Shown here: positions 50,898-59,470 of the stretch, in pieces
How the letters are laid out: each line of letters begins with the position of its first letter
Numbering within the stretch: position 1 is the stretch's first letter
Origin: Amycolatopsis thermalba
GTDB taxonomy: Bacteria > Actinomycetota > Actinomycetes > Mycobacteriales > Pseudonocardiaceae
Assembly (NCBI RefSeq): GCF_003385215.1
Contig: NZ_PQHW01000024.1
Coordinates: 1-64,000, forward strand
Direction of reading: 5' to 3'
DNA: 64,000 bases
Notes under the pieces: generated by a model
Seen by the model: the letters and a program-made list of their open reading frames with translations, nothing else
What the model was told of the DNA's origin: nothing
The model's database searches: none
Translations under genes and position numbers: made by a program

Positions 50898-51806
50898 TCA
50901 GACCGCGAGCATGGTGGGCACCAGCCGCTCCAGCTCTGCCAGCGCCGCGGCCACCGCGGGACGGGCACGGCCGCCCGGACGCGTGACCGTCAGGATCTTG
51001 CGCCGGGGCTCGCCCTCGCACGCCAGCCGCACCACGGCGGCGCTCGCCGGGACCCGGGCCAGCCGGGGCACCAGCGCCACGCCCAGGCCGTGCGCCACCA
51101 GCGCGATCGTGACGTCCCAGTTCACCGCGTCGTGGGCGACGTCCGGCGTGAAGCCGGCCGCGCCGCAGGCGGACAACACGTGCGTGCGGCACGTGCACGG
51201 CGTGCTCGGCACGATCCACGGCTCGCGGGCGGCCTCCGCGAGGTCCACCCGCTCCCGAGCGGCGAGCCGGTGGCCCGCCGGGACCAGCAGGTCGAACGGA
51301 TCGTCCAGCAGCGACCGCTGGTCGAACCGGGCGCGGTCGCGTGGCGGCTCGTCCGGCTTGGCCTCCACCAGGGCCAGGTCGGCGTCGCCGGTGAACAGCA
51401 GGTCGAAGCACTCCCCGGCCTCGGCCTCGCTGATCCGCGGGGTCAGCCGCGGATGCCGCGTCACCAGCGCCGCGGCGGCCGGGGCGAGCAGCGCGGTGAC
51501 CGCGACCGGGAACCCCGCCAGCCGCAGCAGCCCGGCGGGTTCGTCGTCGTCGGCGCGCAGGTCGCGCTCGGCCAGCTCCCAGCGGGCCTGGATGTCGTCC
51601 GCGTGCGCCAGCAGCCGCCGCGCCGCCGGGGTGAGCCGCACCCGGCGGCCCTGCGGTTCGAGCAGGGTCACCCCGAGCTCCCGGCCCAGCTGGCGGATCT
51701 GCTGGGAGGCCGCCGACGGGGTGAAGTGCAGGGCCTCCGCGGCCGCCCGCACCGTGCCGTAGTGGTCCACGGCCCGCAGCACGTGAAGCCTCCGCAGATC
51801 GATCAT
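50898..51806 (-). CDS. LysR-family transcriptional regulator
   Basis: Regulator of 302 residues. The N-terminal helix-turn-helix is LRRLHVLRAVDHYGTVRAAAEALHFTPSAASQQIRQLGRELGVTLLEPQGRRVRLTPAARRLL. The effector domain (about residues 90-300) is of the periplasmic-binding-protein type with a cysteine cluster in PSTPCTCRTHV. It is divergent from the small ORF and MFS transporter at 51893-53175, which are its likely targets. Confidence 0.92.
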   Translation of the reverse strand: MIDLRRLHVLRAVDHYGTVRAAAEALHFTPSAASQQIRQLGRELGVTLLEPQGRRVRLTPAARRLLAHADDIQARWELAERDLRADDDEPAGLLRLAGFPVAVTALLAPAAAALVTRHPRLTPRISEAEAGECFDLLFTGDADLALVEAKPDEPPRDRARFDQRSLLDDPFDLLVPAGHRLAARERVDLAEAAREPWIVPSTPCTCRTHVLSACGAAGFTPDVAHDAVNWDVTIALVAHGLGVALVPRLARVPASAAVVRLACEGEPRRKILTVTRPGGRARPAVAAALAELERLVPTMLAV

Positions 51807-51892
51807 GTAGCTGATTCTTCACGGTCATGTCCGGAAACGCAACCTGGACCTACCCGGTCCGGCGCCGCACGGTGGAACCAGGAGGTGTCCCG

Positions 51893-51988
51893 ATGTTCAC
51901 CGTGTGGCTGTCGTTGCTCGCCGAGACCGTGGTGGTGACCGCCGTCGCCGCCGCGCTCGCCCGCTGGTCCTCCCGGTCGCGGCCGTGA
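51893..51988 (+). CDS. 31-residue membrane peptide coupled to the MFS gene
   Basis: Short ORF with an almost ideal ribosome site (AGGAGGTG, 5 bases before ATG). It encodes MFTVWLSLLAETVVVTAVAA and a basic tail LARWSSRSRP: one membrane helix with positive C-terminal end. Its stop overlaps the GTG start of the MFS gene as GTGA, and the MFS gene has no ribosome site of its own. It may be a small subunit or a translational leader. Confidence 0.7.
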   Translation: MFTVWLSLLAETVVVTAVAAALARWSSRSRP

Positions 51989-53175
51989 AGGCGGCCTGGG
52001 CGCTGGTCAGCCTGGTGCTGCTGACCCTCAACCTGCGTGCGGCCATCACCGGCGTCCCGCCGGTCCTGGGCGAGCTGCAGGGCGTGTTCGGGCTGAGCGG
52101 CGTCGAACTCAGCGTGCTCACCACCCTGCCGGAGCTGTGCGTGGGCCTGTTCTCCGCGCTCGCCCCCGCGCTGGCCCGCCGGATCGGCACGGAGGCGGCG
52201 ATCACCGTGGCGCTGCTGGTGCTCACGACCGGGCTCGTGCTGCGCGCGATCCCCGGCAAGGGCGCGTTGTTCGCCGGCACCGTGCTGGCCGGGGCGGGGA
52301 TCGCGACGGGCAACGTGCTGGTGCCGGCGGTCATCAAACGCGTCTACCCCACCCGCGCGGGAACACTCACCGGCCTGGCGATGATGCTCATGTCCGTCAG
52401 CGGCGCCGCCGCGGCGGGCCTGGCCGTGCCGCTGGAGCAGGCCGGCGGCTGGCGGCTGGCGCTGGTCGTGTGGGCGGTGCCCGCGCTGGTCGCGGCACTG
52501 GCGTGGGGCCCGCTCGCGCGGCGCCCCGCCGCCGGGCCCCCGTCCGCCCCGGAGCACGGGGAGCTGTCGCTGCTGCGCTCGCCGCTGGCGTGGTCGGTGA
52601 TGGTCTTCATGGGCATGGCGTCGCTGATGTTCTACACGCTGACCTCGTGGCTGCCCCAGATCATGCGCGAGCACGGGGTTCCGGCCGCCACCGCCGGGAC
52701 GATGAACTCGGTCATCATCGTCATCGGCATCCCCCTCGGGTTCGTCGTGCCGGTCGTCGCCGCCCGGATGCGCGACCAGCGGCCGCTCGTGCTCGGGGTC
52801 GCCGCGCTGATGGTGATCGGGCTCGGCGGCCTGCTGCTGGCGCCGCGCGCCGGGTGGGTGTGGACCACGATCTTCGGGATCGCCACGGGCAGCGCGTTCC
52901 CGCTCGCCCTGACGCTGCTCAACCTGCGCTCCCCCGACGCCGCGACCACCGCGCGGCTGTCCGGCATGGCCCAGTCCGGCGGGTACCTCCTCGCCGCGTC
53001 CGGGCCGCTGACGTTCGGGCTGCTGCACACCCTCACCGGCGGCTGGCACGCCTCGATCTGGTTGCTGCTCCTGCTGGTGGTGCCCGAACTCGTCTGCGGC
53101 CTGGTGGCCGCCCGGCCGGGCGTGCTGCAGGTGCATCGTGCGGCGAAAGATCCGATGTATCCTGCCCCTACGTGA
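51985..53175 (+). CDS. MFS transporter, CynX/NimT-like
   Basis: Transporter of 396 residues with 12 membrane helices, similar to the CynX/NimT/YycB group: VLLTLNLRAAITGVPPVLGELQ at the N-terminus, then SVLTTLPELCVGLFSALAPALARRIG and GIATGNVLVPAVIKRVYP. Family members move cyanate, nitroimidazoles or unknown small molecules. The start is placed at GTG 51985, where it overlaps the stop of the 31-residue ORF; an in-frame ATG at 51904 would lie within that ORF and adds a highly basic, poorly conserved extension. LysR is divergent and probably regulates it. Confidence 0.88.
   Translation: MKAAWALVSLVLLTLNLRAAITGVPPVLGELQGVFGLSGVELSVLTTLPELCVGLFSALAPALARRIGTEAAITVALLVLTTGLVLRAIPGKGALFAGTVLAGAGIATGNVLVPAVIKRVYPTRAGTLTGLAMMLMSVSGAAAAGLAVPLEQAGGWRLALVVWAVPALVAALAWGPLARRPAAGPPSAPEHGELSLLRSPLAWSVMVFMGMASLMFYTLTSWLPQIMREHGVPAATAGTMNSVIIVIGIPLGFVVPVVAARMRDQRPLVLGVAALMVIGLGGLLLAPRAGWVWTTIFGIATGSAFPLALTLLNLRSPDAATTARLSGMAQSGGYLLAASGPLTFGLLHTLTGGWHASIWLLLLLVVPELVCGLVAARPGVLQVHRAAKDPMYPAPT
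53148..53158. promoter_or_regulatory. Motif shared with the fucose-pathway promoter (putative GntR operator)
   Basis: AGATCCGATGT occurs here, at the MFS 3' end upstream of the mutarotase remnant and GntR gene, and as its reverse complement at 56354-56364 inside the divergent fucose promoter. The extended sequence GATCCGATGTATC has dyad symmetry (GAT-C-G-ATC positions). Confidence 0.5.
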
Positions 53176-53191
53176 CAGACAGGGAGCGGGC

Positions 53192-53290
53192 ATGCCGGAG
53201 ATCGCGCTGCACACGGAGTTGACGCCGGGTTCGGAGCCGGACCACGAGGCCGTGCACCGGTCCATCCCCTCCGATGTGGTGGAACGCTGA
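53192..53290 (+). pseudogene. Truncated L-rhamnose mutarotase-like gene
   Basis: ATG after GGGAGCGGG opens a 32-codon frame, MPEIALHTELTPGSEPDHEA followed by VHRSIPSDVVER and a stop. This matches only the N-terminal third of L-rhamnose mutarotase (RhaM, about 105 residues). The rest is missing and the GntR gene begins 5 bases later. A deletion has fused the start of the mutarotase gene to the regulator gene. A full mutarotase would fit the adjacent deoxy-sugar pathway. It may still act as a translated leader for the regulator. Confidence 0.65.
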
Positions 53291-53295
53291 GCGGC

Positions 53296-53973
53296 ATGTC
53301 CGTCACCGACGACGCCATCGAGGCGATCAAGCAGATGATCGTGGACGGCGAGCTGCGCCCGGGCGACCGCCTGCCCCGCGAAGCCGACCTCGCCGACCGC
53401 CTCGGCCTGTCACGCAACTCGCTGCGCGAGGCGGTGCGCGCGCTGTCGCTCATCCACGTGCTGGACGTCCGCCGCGGCGACGGCACCTACGTGACGAGCC
53501 TGGAGCCGTCGCTGCTGATGGACGCGATGGGGTTCGTGGTGGACTTCCACCGCGACGACACGGTGCTGCAGTTCCTGGAGGCGCGGCGCGTGATCGAGCC
53601 CGCGGTGACCGAGATGGCGGCGCGGTGCATGCCGGATGCCGACCTCGAGGACCTCGCGAAGCTGCTCGACTCGCTGGGCGACCGGCCGACGGTGGACCAG
53701 CTGGTGGAAAACGACCTGGAGTTCCACCGGCGCATCGCGGGCGGTTGCGGGAATCCGGTGCTGGCCTCGTTGCTGGAGAGCCTGTCCGGCCGCACGCAGC
53801 GGGCCCGGACGTGGCGGGGCATCACGCAGGAGGGCGTGGCGGAGCGCACGCTGGCCGAGCACCGCGCGATACTGCACGCGCTGACCGCACGGCAGCCCGA
53901 CGTGGCCCGCGCCGCCGCGACGGTGCACATCGCCGGCGTGGAGCAGTGGCTGCGCCAGACGCTGGTGGAGTAA
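53296..53973 (+). CDS. FadR-type GntR regulator of the L-fucose locus
   Basis: Regulator of 225 residues. The winged helix is AIEAIKQMIVDGELRPGDRLPREADLADRLGLSRNSLREAVRALSLIHVLDVRRGDGTYV; the FCD effector domain follows with metal-binding-type His/Asp positions (ENDLEFHRRIAGGCGNP; LAEHRAILHAL; TVHIAGVEQWL). Such regulators of sugar-acid pathways release DNA on binding an intermediate. The shared 11-bp motif links it to the promoter between the FAH and dehydratase genes. It lies left of the pathway, separated by a repeat array. Confidence 0.9.
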   Translation: MSVTDDAIEAIKQMIVDGELRPGDRLPREADLADRLGLSRNSLREAVRALSLIHVLDVRRGDGTYVTSLEPSLLMDAMGFVVDFHRDDTVLQFLEARRVIEPAVTEMAARCMPDADLEDLAKLLDSLGDRPTVDQLVENDLEFHRRIAGGCGNPVLASLLESLSGRTQRARTWRGITQEGVAERTLAEHRAILHALTARQPDVARAAATVHIAGVEQWLRQTLVE

Positions 53974-54039
53974 CCCAGCGCCGGGCGGCCCGCACTCCCG
54001 CGCCCGTCGGTGGAAGGCGGGCGACCCCGCGAGGCTAGA

Positions 54040-54640
54040 CGGCTACTCCAGGTGGCGCCGGGCACTGCCCCGCCGATGGCGGGCAACTCGCGCGGCCAGC
54101 ACAGGCGCCCACTCACCGCGGGTACCGAACCACCGCCCGCCGAAGGCGGGGCCTCGCGGACCGGCACGGCCGCTCAACGTGGGCGCCCGGCGATGCCCCG
54201 CCGATGGCGGGCAACTCGCGCGGCCAGCACAGGCGCCCACTCACCGCGGGCACCGAACCACCGCCCGCCGAAGGCGGGGCCTCGCGGACCGGCACGGCCG
54301 CTCAACGTGGGCGCCCGGCGATGCCCCGCCGAAGGCGGGCAACTCGCCGAGCCAGCACGGGCGCCACCCACCGAAGGCGCCCAGCGCTGCCTGCCCCAGG
54401 CAGGCGCCCACGCGCCGATGCCCACTCACCGTGCGCACCACGACGTCCCGCCGAACGCGGGCGCCCCGCGGGGTCAGCACGGCCACTCACCGTGCGCGCC
54501 CCGGATGCCCCGCCGAAGGTGGGCAACTCGCAGGCTGGCACGGCCACTCAACGTGCGCGCCCGGCGGTGCCCACCGAAGGCGGGCGCCCGCTCCGCCCGG
54601 GGCGCCACTCACCGTGGGCACCGAACCGCCCGCCACGCGG
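54040..54640. repeat. GC-rich tandem repeat array, 128-bp period
   Basis: The 693-base gap between the GntR and SDR genes is almost filled by related units. Two full copies, 54066-54193 and 54194-54321, are identical except for one base. Each consists of two half-units of about 62-65 bases built round a short hairpin (CCCGCCGAAGGCGGG or CCCGCCGATGGCGGG) followed by GCAACTCGC or GCCTCGCGG and a GGCACGGCC-type segment. Degenerate half-units continue to about 54640. Frames open through it encode only repeated low-complexity peptide without a ribosome site, so I treat it as non-coding. Confidence 0.9.
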
Positions 54641-54666
54641 CGACCGGCCTCGGCTCGCCCCCGCGC

Positions 54667-55401
54667 TCACCGGGGCCGCAGGCGCAGGTCCTGCATCCCG
54701 CCGTCCACCGCCACTCCCACGCCTGCCGTGGACCTCGCCAGCGGGCTGGCCAGGTACGCCACCGCGTGGGCGACCTCCGCCGGCGACACCAGCCTGCCGT
54801 GCGGCTGCCGCGCCTCCAGCGCCGCCCGCTCGGCCTCCGGGTCCTCCGCTCGCTCCAGCAGCCGCCCGATCCACGGCGTGTCGGCGGTGCCCGGGTGCAC
54901 GCAGTTGACCCGAATCCCCTCGCGCAGGTGGTCCGCGGCCATCGCCCGCGTCAGCGCCGCCACCGCGCCCTTCGACGCGCTGTACAGGGCCCGCTGCGGC
55001 AGCCCGGCCGTCGCCGCGATCGAGCCCACGTTCACGATCGCCGCGGCGCGGGACCGGCGCAGGTGCGGCAGCGCCGCGCGGCTCACCCGCACCATGCCGA
55101 GCAGGTTCACGTCCAGCACCCGCAGCCATTCCGCGTCGTCGTTGTCGGCGACCGTGCCCTGCGCCCCGACGCCGGCGTTGTTCACCACGATGTCCAGCCC
55201 GCCGAACCGCTCCACCACCGCCGAGATCGCCCGCCGCACCGATTCGTCATCGGTCACGTCGACCCGCAGACCGTCCGGGACCTCGGTCAGGTCCAGCGCC
55301 GCCACCCGCGCGCCCCGCTCCCGCAGCGCCGCCACGACCGCCGCGCCGATCCCGGACGCCCCGCCGGTGACCGCGGCGACCAGCCCGTCGAACTCGCCCA
55401 T
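54667..55401 (-). CDS. SDR, 2-keto-3-deoxy-L-fuconate 4-dehydrogenase candidate
   Basis: SDR of 244 residues: TGGASGIGAAV, NNAGVG, catalytic Ser in NVGSIAA and Y-x-x-x-K in LYSASKGA; ALDLTE after strand 2 favours NAD. Its ATG overlaps the FAH-protein stop by one base. In the non-phosphorylative L-fucose route an SDR oxidises 2-keto-3-deoxy-L-fuconate to the 2,4-diketo acid that the FAH-family enzyme then cleaves, and this pair is encoded together here. The assignment is by context; a different deoxyaldonate is possible. Confidence 0.82.
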   Translation of the reverse strand: MGEFDGLVAAVTGGASGIGAAVVAALRERGARVAALDLTEVPDGLRVDVTDDESVRRAISAVVERFGGLDIVVNNAGVGAQGTVADNDDAEWLRVLDVNLLGMVRVSRAALPHLRRSRAAAIVNVGSIAATAGLPQRALYSASKGAVAALTRAMAADHLREGIRVNCVHPGTADTPWIGRLLERAEDPEAERAALEARQPHGRLVSPAEVAHAVAYLASPLARSTAGVGVAVDGGMQDLRLRPR

Positions 55402-56258
55402 CACGCCACCTCCGCCGCGACGAACTCCTGACGCTGCCTGCCCAGGCCCTCGATCTCCAGCTCCACCACGTCCCCGGGCCGCAGGTACGGGTACTTCCCG
55501 GACAACGCGACACCCTGCGGCGTGCCGGTCATGATCACGTCGCCCGGCTCCAGCGCGAGATAACGGCTCAGGTGCCACACCAGGTGCTCGACACCGAAGA
55601 TCATGTCCGCGGTCGTGGAGTCCTGGCGCGGTTCGCCGTTGACCCAGCTGCGCAGCCGCAGATCCGTGTGGTCCACCTCGTCCGCGGGCACCAGCCACGG
55701 CCCCAGCGGGCTGAACCCGGGCGCGCACTTGCCCTTGCTCCACTGCCCGCCGGAGTCGGCGAGCTGGTACTGCCGCTCGGAGACGTCGTTGCCGATCACG
55801 AACCCGGCGACGTGCTCCAGGCTCCGCGACGGCGAGTCGAGGTACAGGGCGCGCTTGCCGATCACGACACCGAGTTCGACCTCCCAGTCGGTGCGTTCAC
55901 TGCCGGGCGGGATCGTCACCGGGTCGTCCGGCCCGGCCAGCGTGTTGGGCGTCTTGAGGAACATGATCGGCACGTCCGGCGGGGCCGAGCCCGACTCGGC
56001 GGCGTGCTCGGCGTAGTTCATGCCGATGCAGATGATCGCGCCGGGCCGCGCGACCGGCGAGCCGACCCGCCGCGACTCCGCGTCCGGCAGCTCCGGCAGC
56101 TCACCGGCCTCCAGCGCGGCCCGCACCGCCGTGATCCCTCCCCCGGCGAGGAACCCGCCGTCGAGATCGGGGGTCAGCCCGGTCAGGTCGTAGGTCGTGC
56201 CGCCGGCGACGACGGCGGGACGTTCCTGGTTGACGGGACCGAGGCGGACGAGGTGCAC
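55401..56258 (-). CDS. FAH-family hydrolase, 2,4-diketo-3-deoxy-L-fuconate hydrolase candidate
   Basis: Fumarylacetoacetate hydrolase-family protein of 285 residues. The core contains [16 protein letters not shown], the metal ligands in [21 protein letters not shown], the [20 protein letters not shown] loop and TGTPQGVA. Family members hydrolyse C-C bonds of diketo acids. With L-fuconate-derived 2,4-diketo-3-deoxy acid the products would be pyruvate and L-lactate. It is divergent from the dehydratase gene across a 149-base regulatory region. Confidence 0.87.
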   Translation of the reverse strand: MHLVRLGPVNQERPAVVAGGTTYDLTGLTPDLDGGFLAGGGITAVRAALEAGELPELPDAESRRVGSPVARPGAIICIGMNYAEHAAESGSAPPDVPIMFLKTPNTLAGPDDPVTIPPGSERTDWEVELGVVIGKRALYLDSPSRSLEHVAGFVIGNDVSERQYQLADSGGQWSKGKCAPGFSPLGPWLVPADEVDHTDLRLRSWVNGEPRQDSTTADMIFGVEHLVWHLSRYLALEPGDVIMTGTPQGVALSGKYPYLRPGDVVELEIEGLGRQRQEFVAAEVA

Positions 56259-56341
56259 GGTTCACTTCCTCACGATATTGGTCGGGTCTCTCGCGTGATC
56301 TCGTCGAAATCCTAGGCGAACTTTCCCCTCGCCCGCGAGCC

Positions 56342-56378
56342 TTGACGCCGCAGACATCGGATCTCTATCGTCGGCGTC
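56342..56378. promoter_or_regulatory. Promoter and operator of the fucose operon
   Basis: TTGACG (56342-56347) and TATCGT (56366-56371), 18 bases apart, make a good promoter for the dehydratase operon. The spacer holds ACATCGGATCT (56354-56364), the inverse of the motif upstream of the GntR gene. An outer inverted repeat GACGCCG/CGGCGTC (56344-56350 and 56372-56378) frames it. A repressor bound here would block the promoter. Confidence 0.6.
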
Positions 56379-56407
56379 GTCACCGAGGCGTACAAGGGAG
56401 TGGGTCC

Positions 56408-57685
56408 GTGGCACGCATCGTCGCCCTGCACACGCACGACGTCCGGTTCCCGACGTCGCAGACGCTCGACGGTTCCGACGCGATGAACCCGGACCCCGAC
56501 TACTCGGCCGCCTACCTGCGCCTGGTCACCGACGCCGGGGACGGGCTGGAGGGCCACGGGTTCGTCTTCACCATCGGCCGCGGCAACGACGTCCAGGTCG
56601 CCGCGCTCCGCGCGCTCGAACCGCACCTGCTGGGCCGCGACGTGGACGCCACGCTCGCCGGCCTCGGCGGGCTGTGGCGCGAGCTGGTGCACGATTCGCA
56701 GCTGCGCTGGCTCGGCCCCGAGAAGGGGATCATGCACATGGCCATCGGCGCGGCCGTCAACGCGCTGTGGGACCTGCGCGCCAAACGCGAAGGCAAACCG
56801 TTGTGGCAGCTGCTGTCCTCGCTCAGCCCGGAGGAGATCGTCGACCTCGTCGACTTCCGGTACCTGACCGACGCGCTGACCCGCGAGGAGGCGCTGGACA
56901 TCCTCCGCGCCGCCCAGCCCGGCCGTGCCGAACGGGAGGCGCGGCTGCTGAGCGAGGGCTACCCCGCCTACACCACCACCCCCGGCTGGCTGGGCTACGA
57001 CGACGACAAGCTCGCCCGGCTGTGCCGGGAGGCGGTCGCGGACGGGTTCGGCCAGATCAAGCTCAAGGTGGGCGCCGACCTCGACGACGACGTGCGCCGC
57101 CTGCGGATCGCGCGTGAGGTGTGCGGCCCGGACGTGCGGATCGCGGTGGACGCCAACCAGCGCTGGGACGTCGCCGACGCGATCGCCTGGGTGGAGCGGC
57201 TGCGCCCGTTCGACCTCGCCTGGATCGAGGAACCCACCAGCCCGGACGACATCCTCGGCCACGCCGCGATCGCCGAGGCCGTCGCGCCCATCCCGGTCGC
57301 CACCGGCGAGCACGGCGCCAACCGCGTGCTGTTCAAACAGCTCCTGCAGGCCAAGGCGCTGTCGGTGCTGCAACTGGACGCCACCCGGGTGGCCGGGGTC
57401 AACGAGAACATCGCGATCCTGCTGCTGGCCGCCAAGTTCGGCGTCCGGGTGTGCCCGCACGCCGGCGGCGTCGGCCTGTGCGAGGCGGTGCAGCACCTGG
57501 CGATGTTCGACTACGTCGCGGTGTCCGGGACCATGCAGGACCGGATGATCGAGTTCGTCGACCACCTGCACGAGCACTTCGTCACCCCGGTGGACGTCCA
57601 CAGTGGACGCTACTTCGCGCCGAAGGCGCCGGGCGCGGGCACCGAGATGCACGCGGCCTCCCTCCAGGAGTACGCCCATGGCTAG
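56408..57685 (+). CDS. L-fuconate dehydratase (enolase superfamily)
   Basis: Dehydratase of 425 residues converting L-fuconate to 2-keto-3-deoxy-L-fuconate. From GTG 56408 (AAGGGAGTG upstream) the catalytic residues fall at Lys218 and Lys220 (KLK), metal ligands Asp248 (VDAN), Glu274 (IEEP) and Glu301 (GEH), Asp324 (LQLD), His351 (PHAGG) and Glu382. These are the same numbers I recall for the characterised Xanthomonas campestris enzyme, which supports both function and start. It is the first gene of the six-gene rightward operon and overlaps the next gene by 8 bases. Confidence 0.92.
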   Translation: MARIVALHTHDVRFPTSQTLDGSDAMNPDPDYSAAYLRLVTDAGDGLEGHGFVFTIGRGNDVQVAALRALEPHLLGRDVDATLAGLGGLWRELVHDSQLRWLGPEKGIMHMAIGAAVNALWDLRAKREGKPLWQLLSSLSPEEIVDLVDFRYLTDALTREEALDILRAAQPGRAEREARLLSEGYPAYTTTPGWLGYDDDKLARLCREAVADGFGQIKLKVGADLDDDVRRLRIAREVCGPDVRIAVDANQRWDVADAIAWVERLRPFDLAWIEEPTSPDDILGHAAIAEAVAPIPVATGEHGANRVLFKQLLQAKALSVLQLDATRVAGVNENIAILLLAAKFGVRVCPHAGGVGLCEAVQHLAMFDYVAVSGTMQDRMIEFVDHLHEHFVTPVDVHSGRYFAPKAPGAGTEMHAASLQEYAHG

Positions 57686-58625
57686 CCTGCCCGGCCCGTT
57701 CGCGCTCGGCGCCGCGAACCTGGGCAACCTGTACGCGCCGATGAGCGACGAGCAGGCCCACGCCGTGCTGGAGGCCGCGTGGGACTCCGGCATCCGCTAC
57801 TTCGACACCGCCCCGCACTACGGCCTCGGCCTGTCCGAGCGCCGCCTCGGCGCGTTCCTGGCGGGCAAGCCGCGCGCAGAGTTCGTGGTGTCCACCAAGG
57901 CCGGGCGGCTCCTGGTGCCCGACCCGGCCGGCGCGGGCCGCCTGGACGAGGCGAACCAGTTCGCCGTGCCCGCCGACCACCGCCGGGTGTGGGACTTTTC
58001 CGCCGACGGGGTGCGGCGCAGCCTCGACGACTCGCTGACCCGGCTCGGCCTGGATTCCGTCGACGTCGTCTACCTGCACGACCCCGAGGAGTACGACCTC
58101 GACCCCGCCCTGGCCTCGGGGCTGGCCGCGCTCGCCGGGCTGCGCGACGAGGGCGTGGTGCGGGCGGTCGGCGTCGGCTCCAAATCGGTCGCCGCGCTCG
58201 CCGCCGCCGCGCGCTCCGGCATCGCCGACCTGCTGATGGTCGCCGGCCGGTTCACCCTGCTCGACCAGTCCGCGCTGGACGAGGTGCTGCCCGAGTGCCG
58301 CGCCCGCTCGATCGGCGTGGCGGCCGCGAGCGTGTTCAACTCCGGACTGCTCGCCACACCCGAGCCGGCCGGCCGCTACGACTACGCCGCCGCTCCCCCG
58401 GACGTCCTGGTCACCGCGCGCGAGATCGCCGCCGTGTGCGCCGAATTCGGCGTCGACCTGCCCACCGCCGCGCTGCACTTCCCGCTGCGGGACCCGGCGG
58501 TGCGCGCGGTGGTGGCCGGCGCGGCCACCCCGGAGGAGGTGCGGCAGAACGCCCGGCGGCTGGCGGCCACCGTGCCCGCCGAGCTCTGGACGACGCTGCG
58601 GGACAAGGGGCTGATCCGGGCATGA
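57678..58625 (+). CDS. Aldo/keto reductase, L-fucose dehydrogenase candidate
   Basis: Aldo/keto reductase of 315 residues. The catalytic tetrad is visible: Asp in [11 protein letters not shown], Tyr in the same motif, Lys in [10 protein letters not shown] and His in [10 protein letters not shown]. It resembles bacterial L-fucose/D-threo-aldose dehydrogenases, which oxidise L-fucose to the 1,5-lactone with NAD(P). The ATG lies within the dehydratase 3' end, and its stop overlaps the lactonase ATG (ATGA). Confidence 0.87.
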   Translation: MASLPGPFALGAANLGNLYAPMSDEQAHAVLEAAWDSGIRYFDTAPHYGLGLSERRLGAFLAGKPRAEFVVSTKAGRLLVPDPAGAGRLDEANQFAVPADHRRVWDFSADGVRRSLDDSLTRLGLDSVDVVYLHDPEEYDLDPALASGLAALAGLRDEGVVRAVGVGSKSVAALAAAARSGIADLLMVAGRFTLLDQSALDEVLPECRARSIGVAAASVFNSGLLATPEPAGRYDYAAAPPDVLVTAREIAAVCAEFGVDLPTAALHFPLRDPAVRAVVAGAATPEEVRQNARRLAATVPAELWTTLRDKGLIRA

Positions 58626-59470
58626 CCGGGCACGTCGTGGACACCCACCTGCACCTGTGGGACCTCACGGTGAGCGAGTACGCGTGGCTGCCGCCCGGCA
58701 GCCCGCTGCACACCACCTTCACCGCGGAACAGGCCCGGCGGGAACTGGACGCCGCCGGGATCGCCACGGCCGTGCTGGTGCAGGCCGAGGACTCCGAGAC
58801 CGACACCGAGTTCATGCTCGCCCAGGCCGGCCGGCACGACTGGATCGCCGGGGTGGTCGGCTGGGTCCGCCTCGACGACCCGGACACCGCGCGCCGCCAG
58901 CTCGACCGGTGGCAGCGGCACCCGGCCTTCCGCGGGGTGCGGCACCTGGTGCACGACGACCCGCGCGCGGACTTCCTCGACCTGCCCGCGGTCCGCCGCT
59001 CGCTGGCCGTGCTCGCCGAGCGCGGACTGCCGTTCGACGTCCCCGACGCCTGGCCCCGGCACCTCGGCCAGGTCGCCGACCTGGCGGCGGCCCTGCCGGA
59101 GCTGACGATCGTGGTCGACCACCTCGGCAAACCGCCCGCGGACCCGGAAGAGTTCCGCGCCTGGCTGTCCACGCTGCGGGCGGTGGCCGCGCACCCCGGC
59201 ACGGTCGCGAAGATCTCCGGACTGCAGCGGCCCGGCGAGCCGCTGACCGCCGCCGCCGGGCGGCCGGCGGTGGAGGCGGCGTTCGAGGTGTTCGGCGCGG
59301 GCCGGCTGATGTACGGCGGGGACTGGCCGATGACCGTCCCCAGTGGAGGGTACGGCCGGACCTGGGACGCGGTGTCGGCACTGATCGGTGAGCTGCCGGC
59401 CAGCGAACGGTCGCTCGTGTTGTCCGGCACCGCGAGCGCGATCTACGGTGTGGCGGAGCGGGTGCGATGA
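58622..59470 (+). CDS. Amidohydrolase-family lactonase, L-fucono-1,5-lactonase candidate
   Basis: Amidohydrolase of 282 residues, COG3618 type: [11 protein letters not shown] at the N-terminus, [22 protein letters not shown] and [11 protein letters not shown] near the C-terminus. COG3618 proteins include L-fuconolactonase and L-rhamnonolactonase. It lies between the dehydrogenase and the importer genes with 4-base overlaps on both sides, exactly where a lactonase is needed. Confidence 0.88.
   Translation: MTGHVVDTHLHLWDLTVSEYAWLPPGSPLHTTFTAEQARRELDAAGIATAVLVQAEDSETDTEFMLAQAGRHDWIAGVVGWVRLDDPDTARRQLDRWQRHPAFRGVRHLVHDDPRADFLDLPAVRRSLAVLAERGLPFDVPDAWPRHLGQVADLAAALPELTIVVDHLGKPPADPEEFRAWLSTLRAVAAHPGTVAKISGLQRPGEPLTAAAGRPAVEAAFEVFGAGRLMYGGDWPMTVPSGGYGRTWDAVSALIGELPASERSLVLSGTASAIYGVAERVR

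Noticed and set aside
54040-54640. CRISPR array
   Set aside because: Units are contiguous with a 128-bp period and no unique spacers, and no cas gene is nearby.
54010-55431. Forward open frame through the repeat array encoding repeated Arg/Ala/Pro/Gly peptide
   Set aside because: The peptide repeats follow directly from the DNA repeats, it runs antisense into the SDR gene, and it lacks a convincing start.
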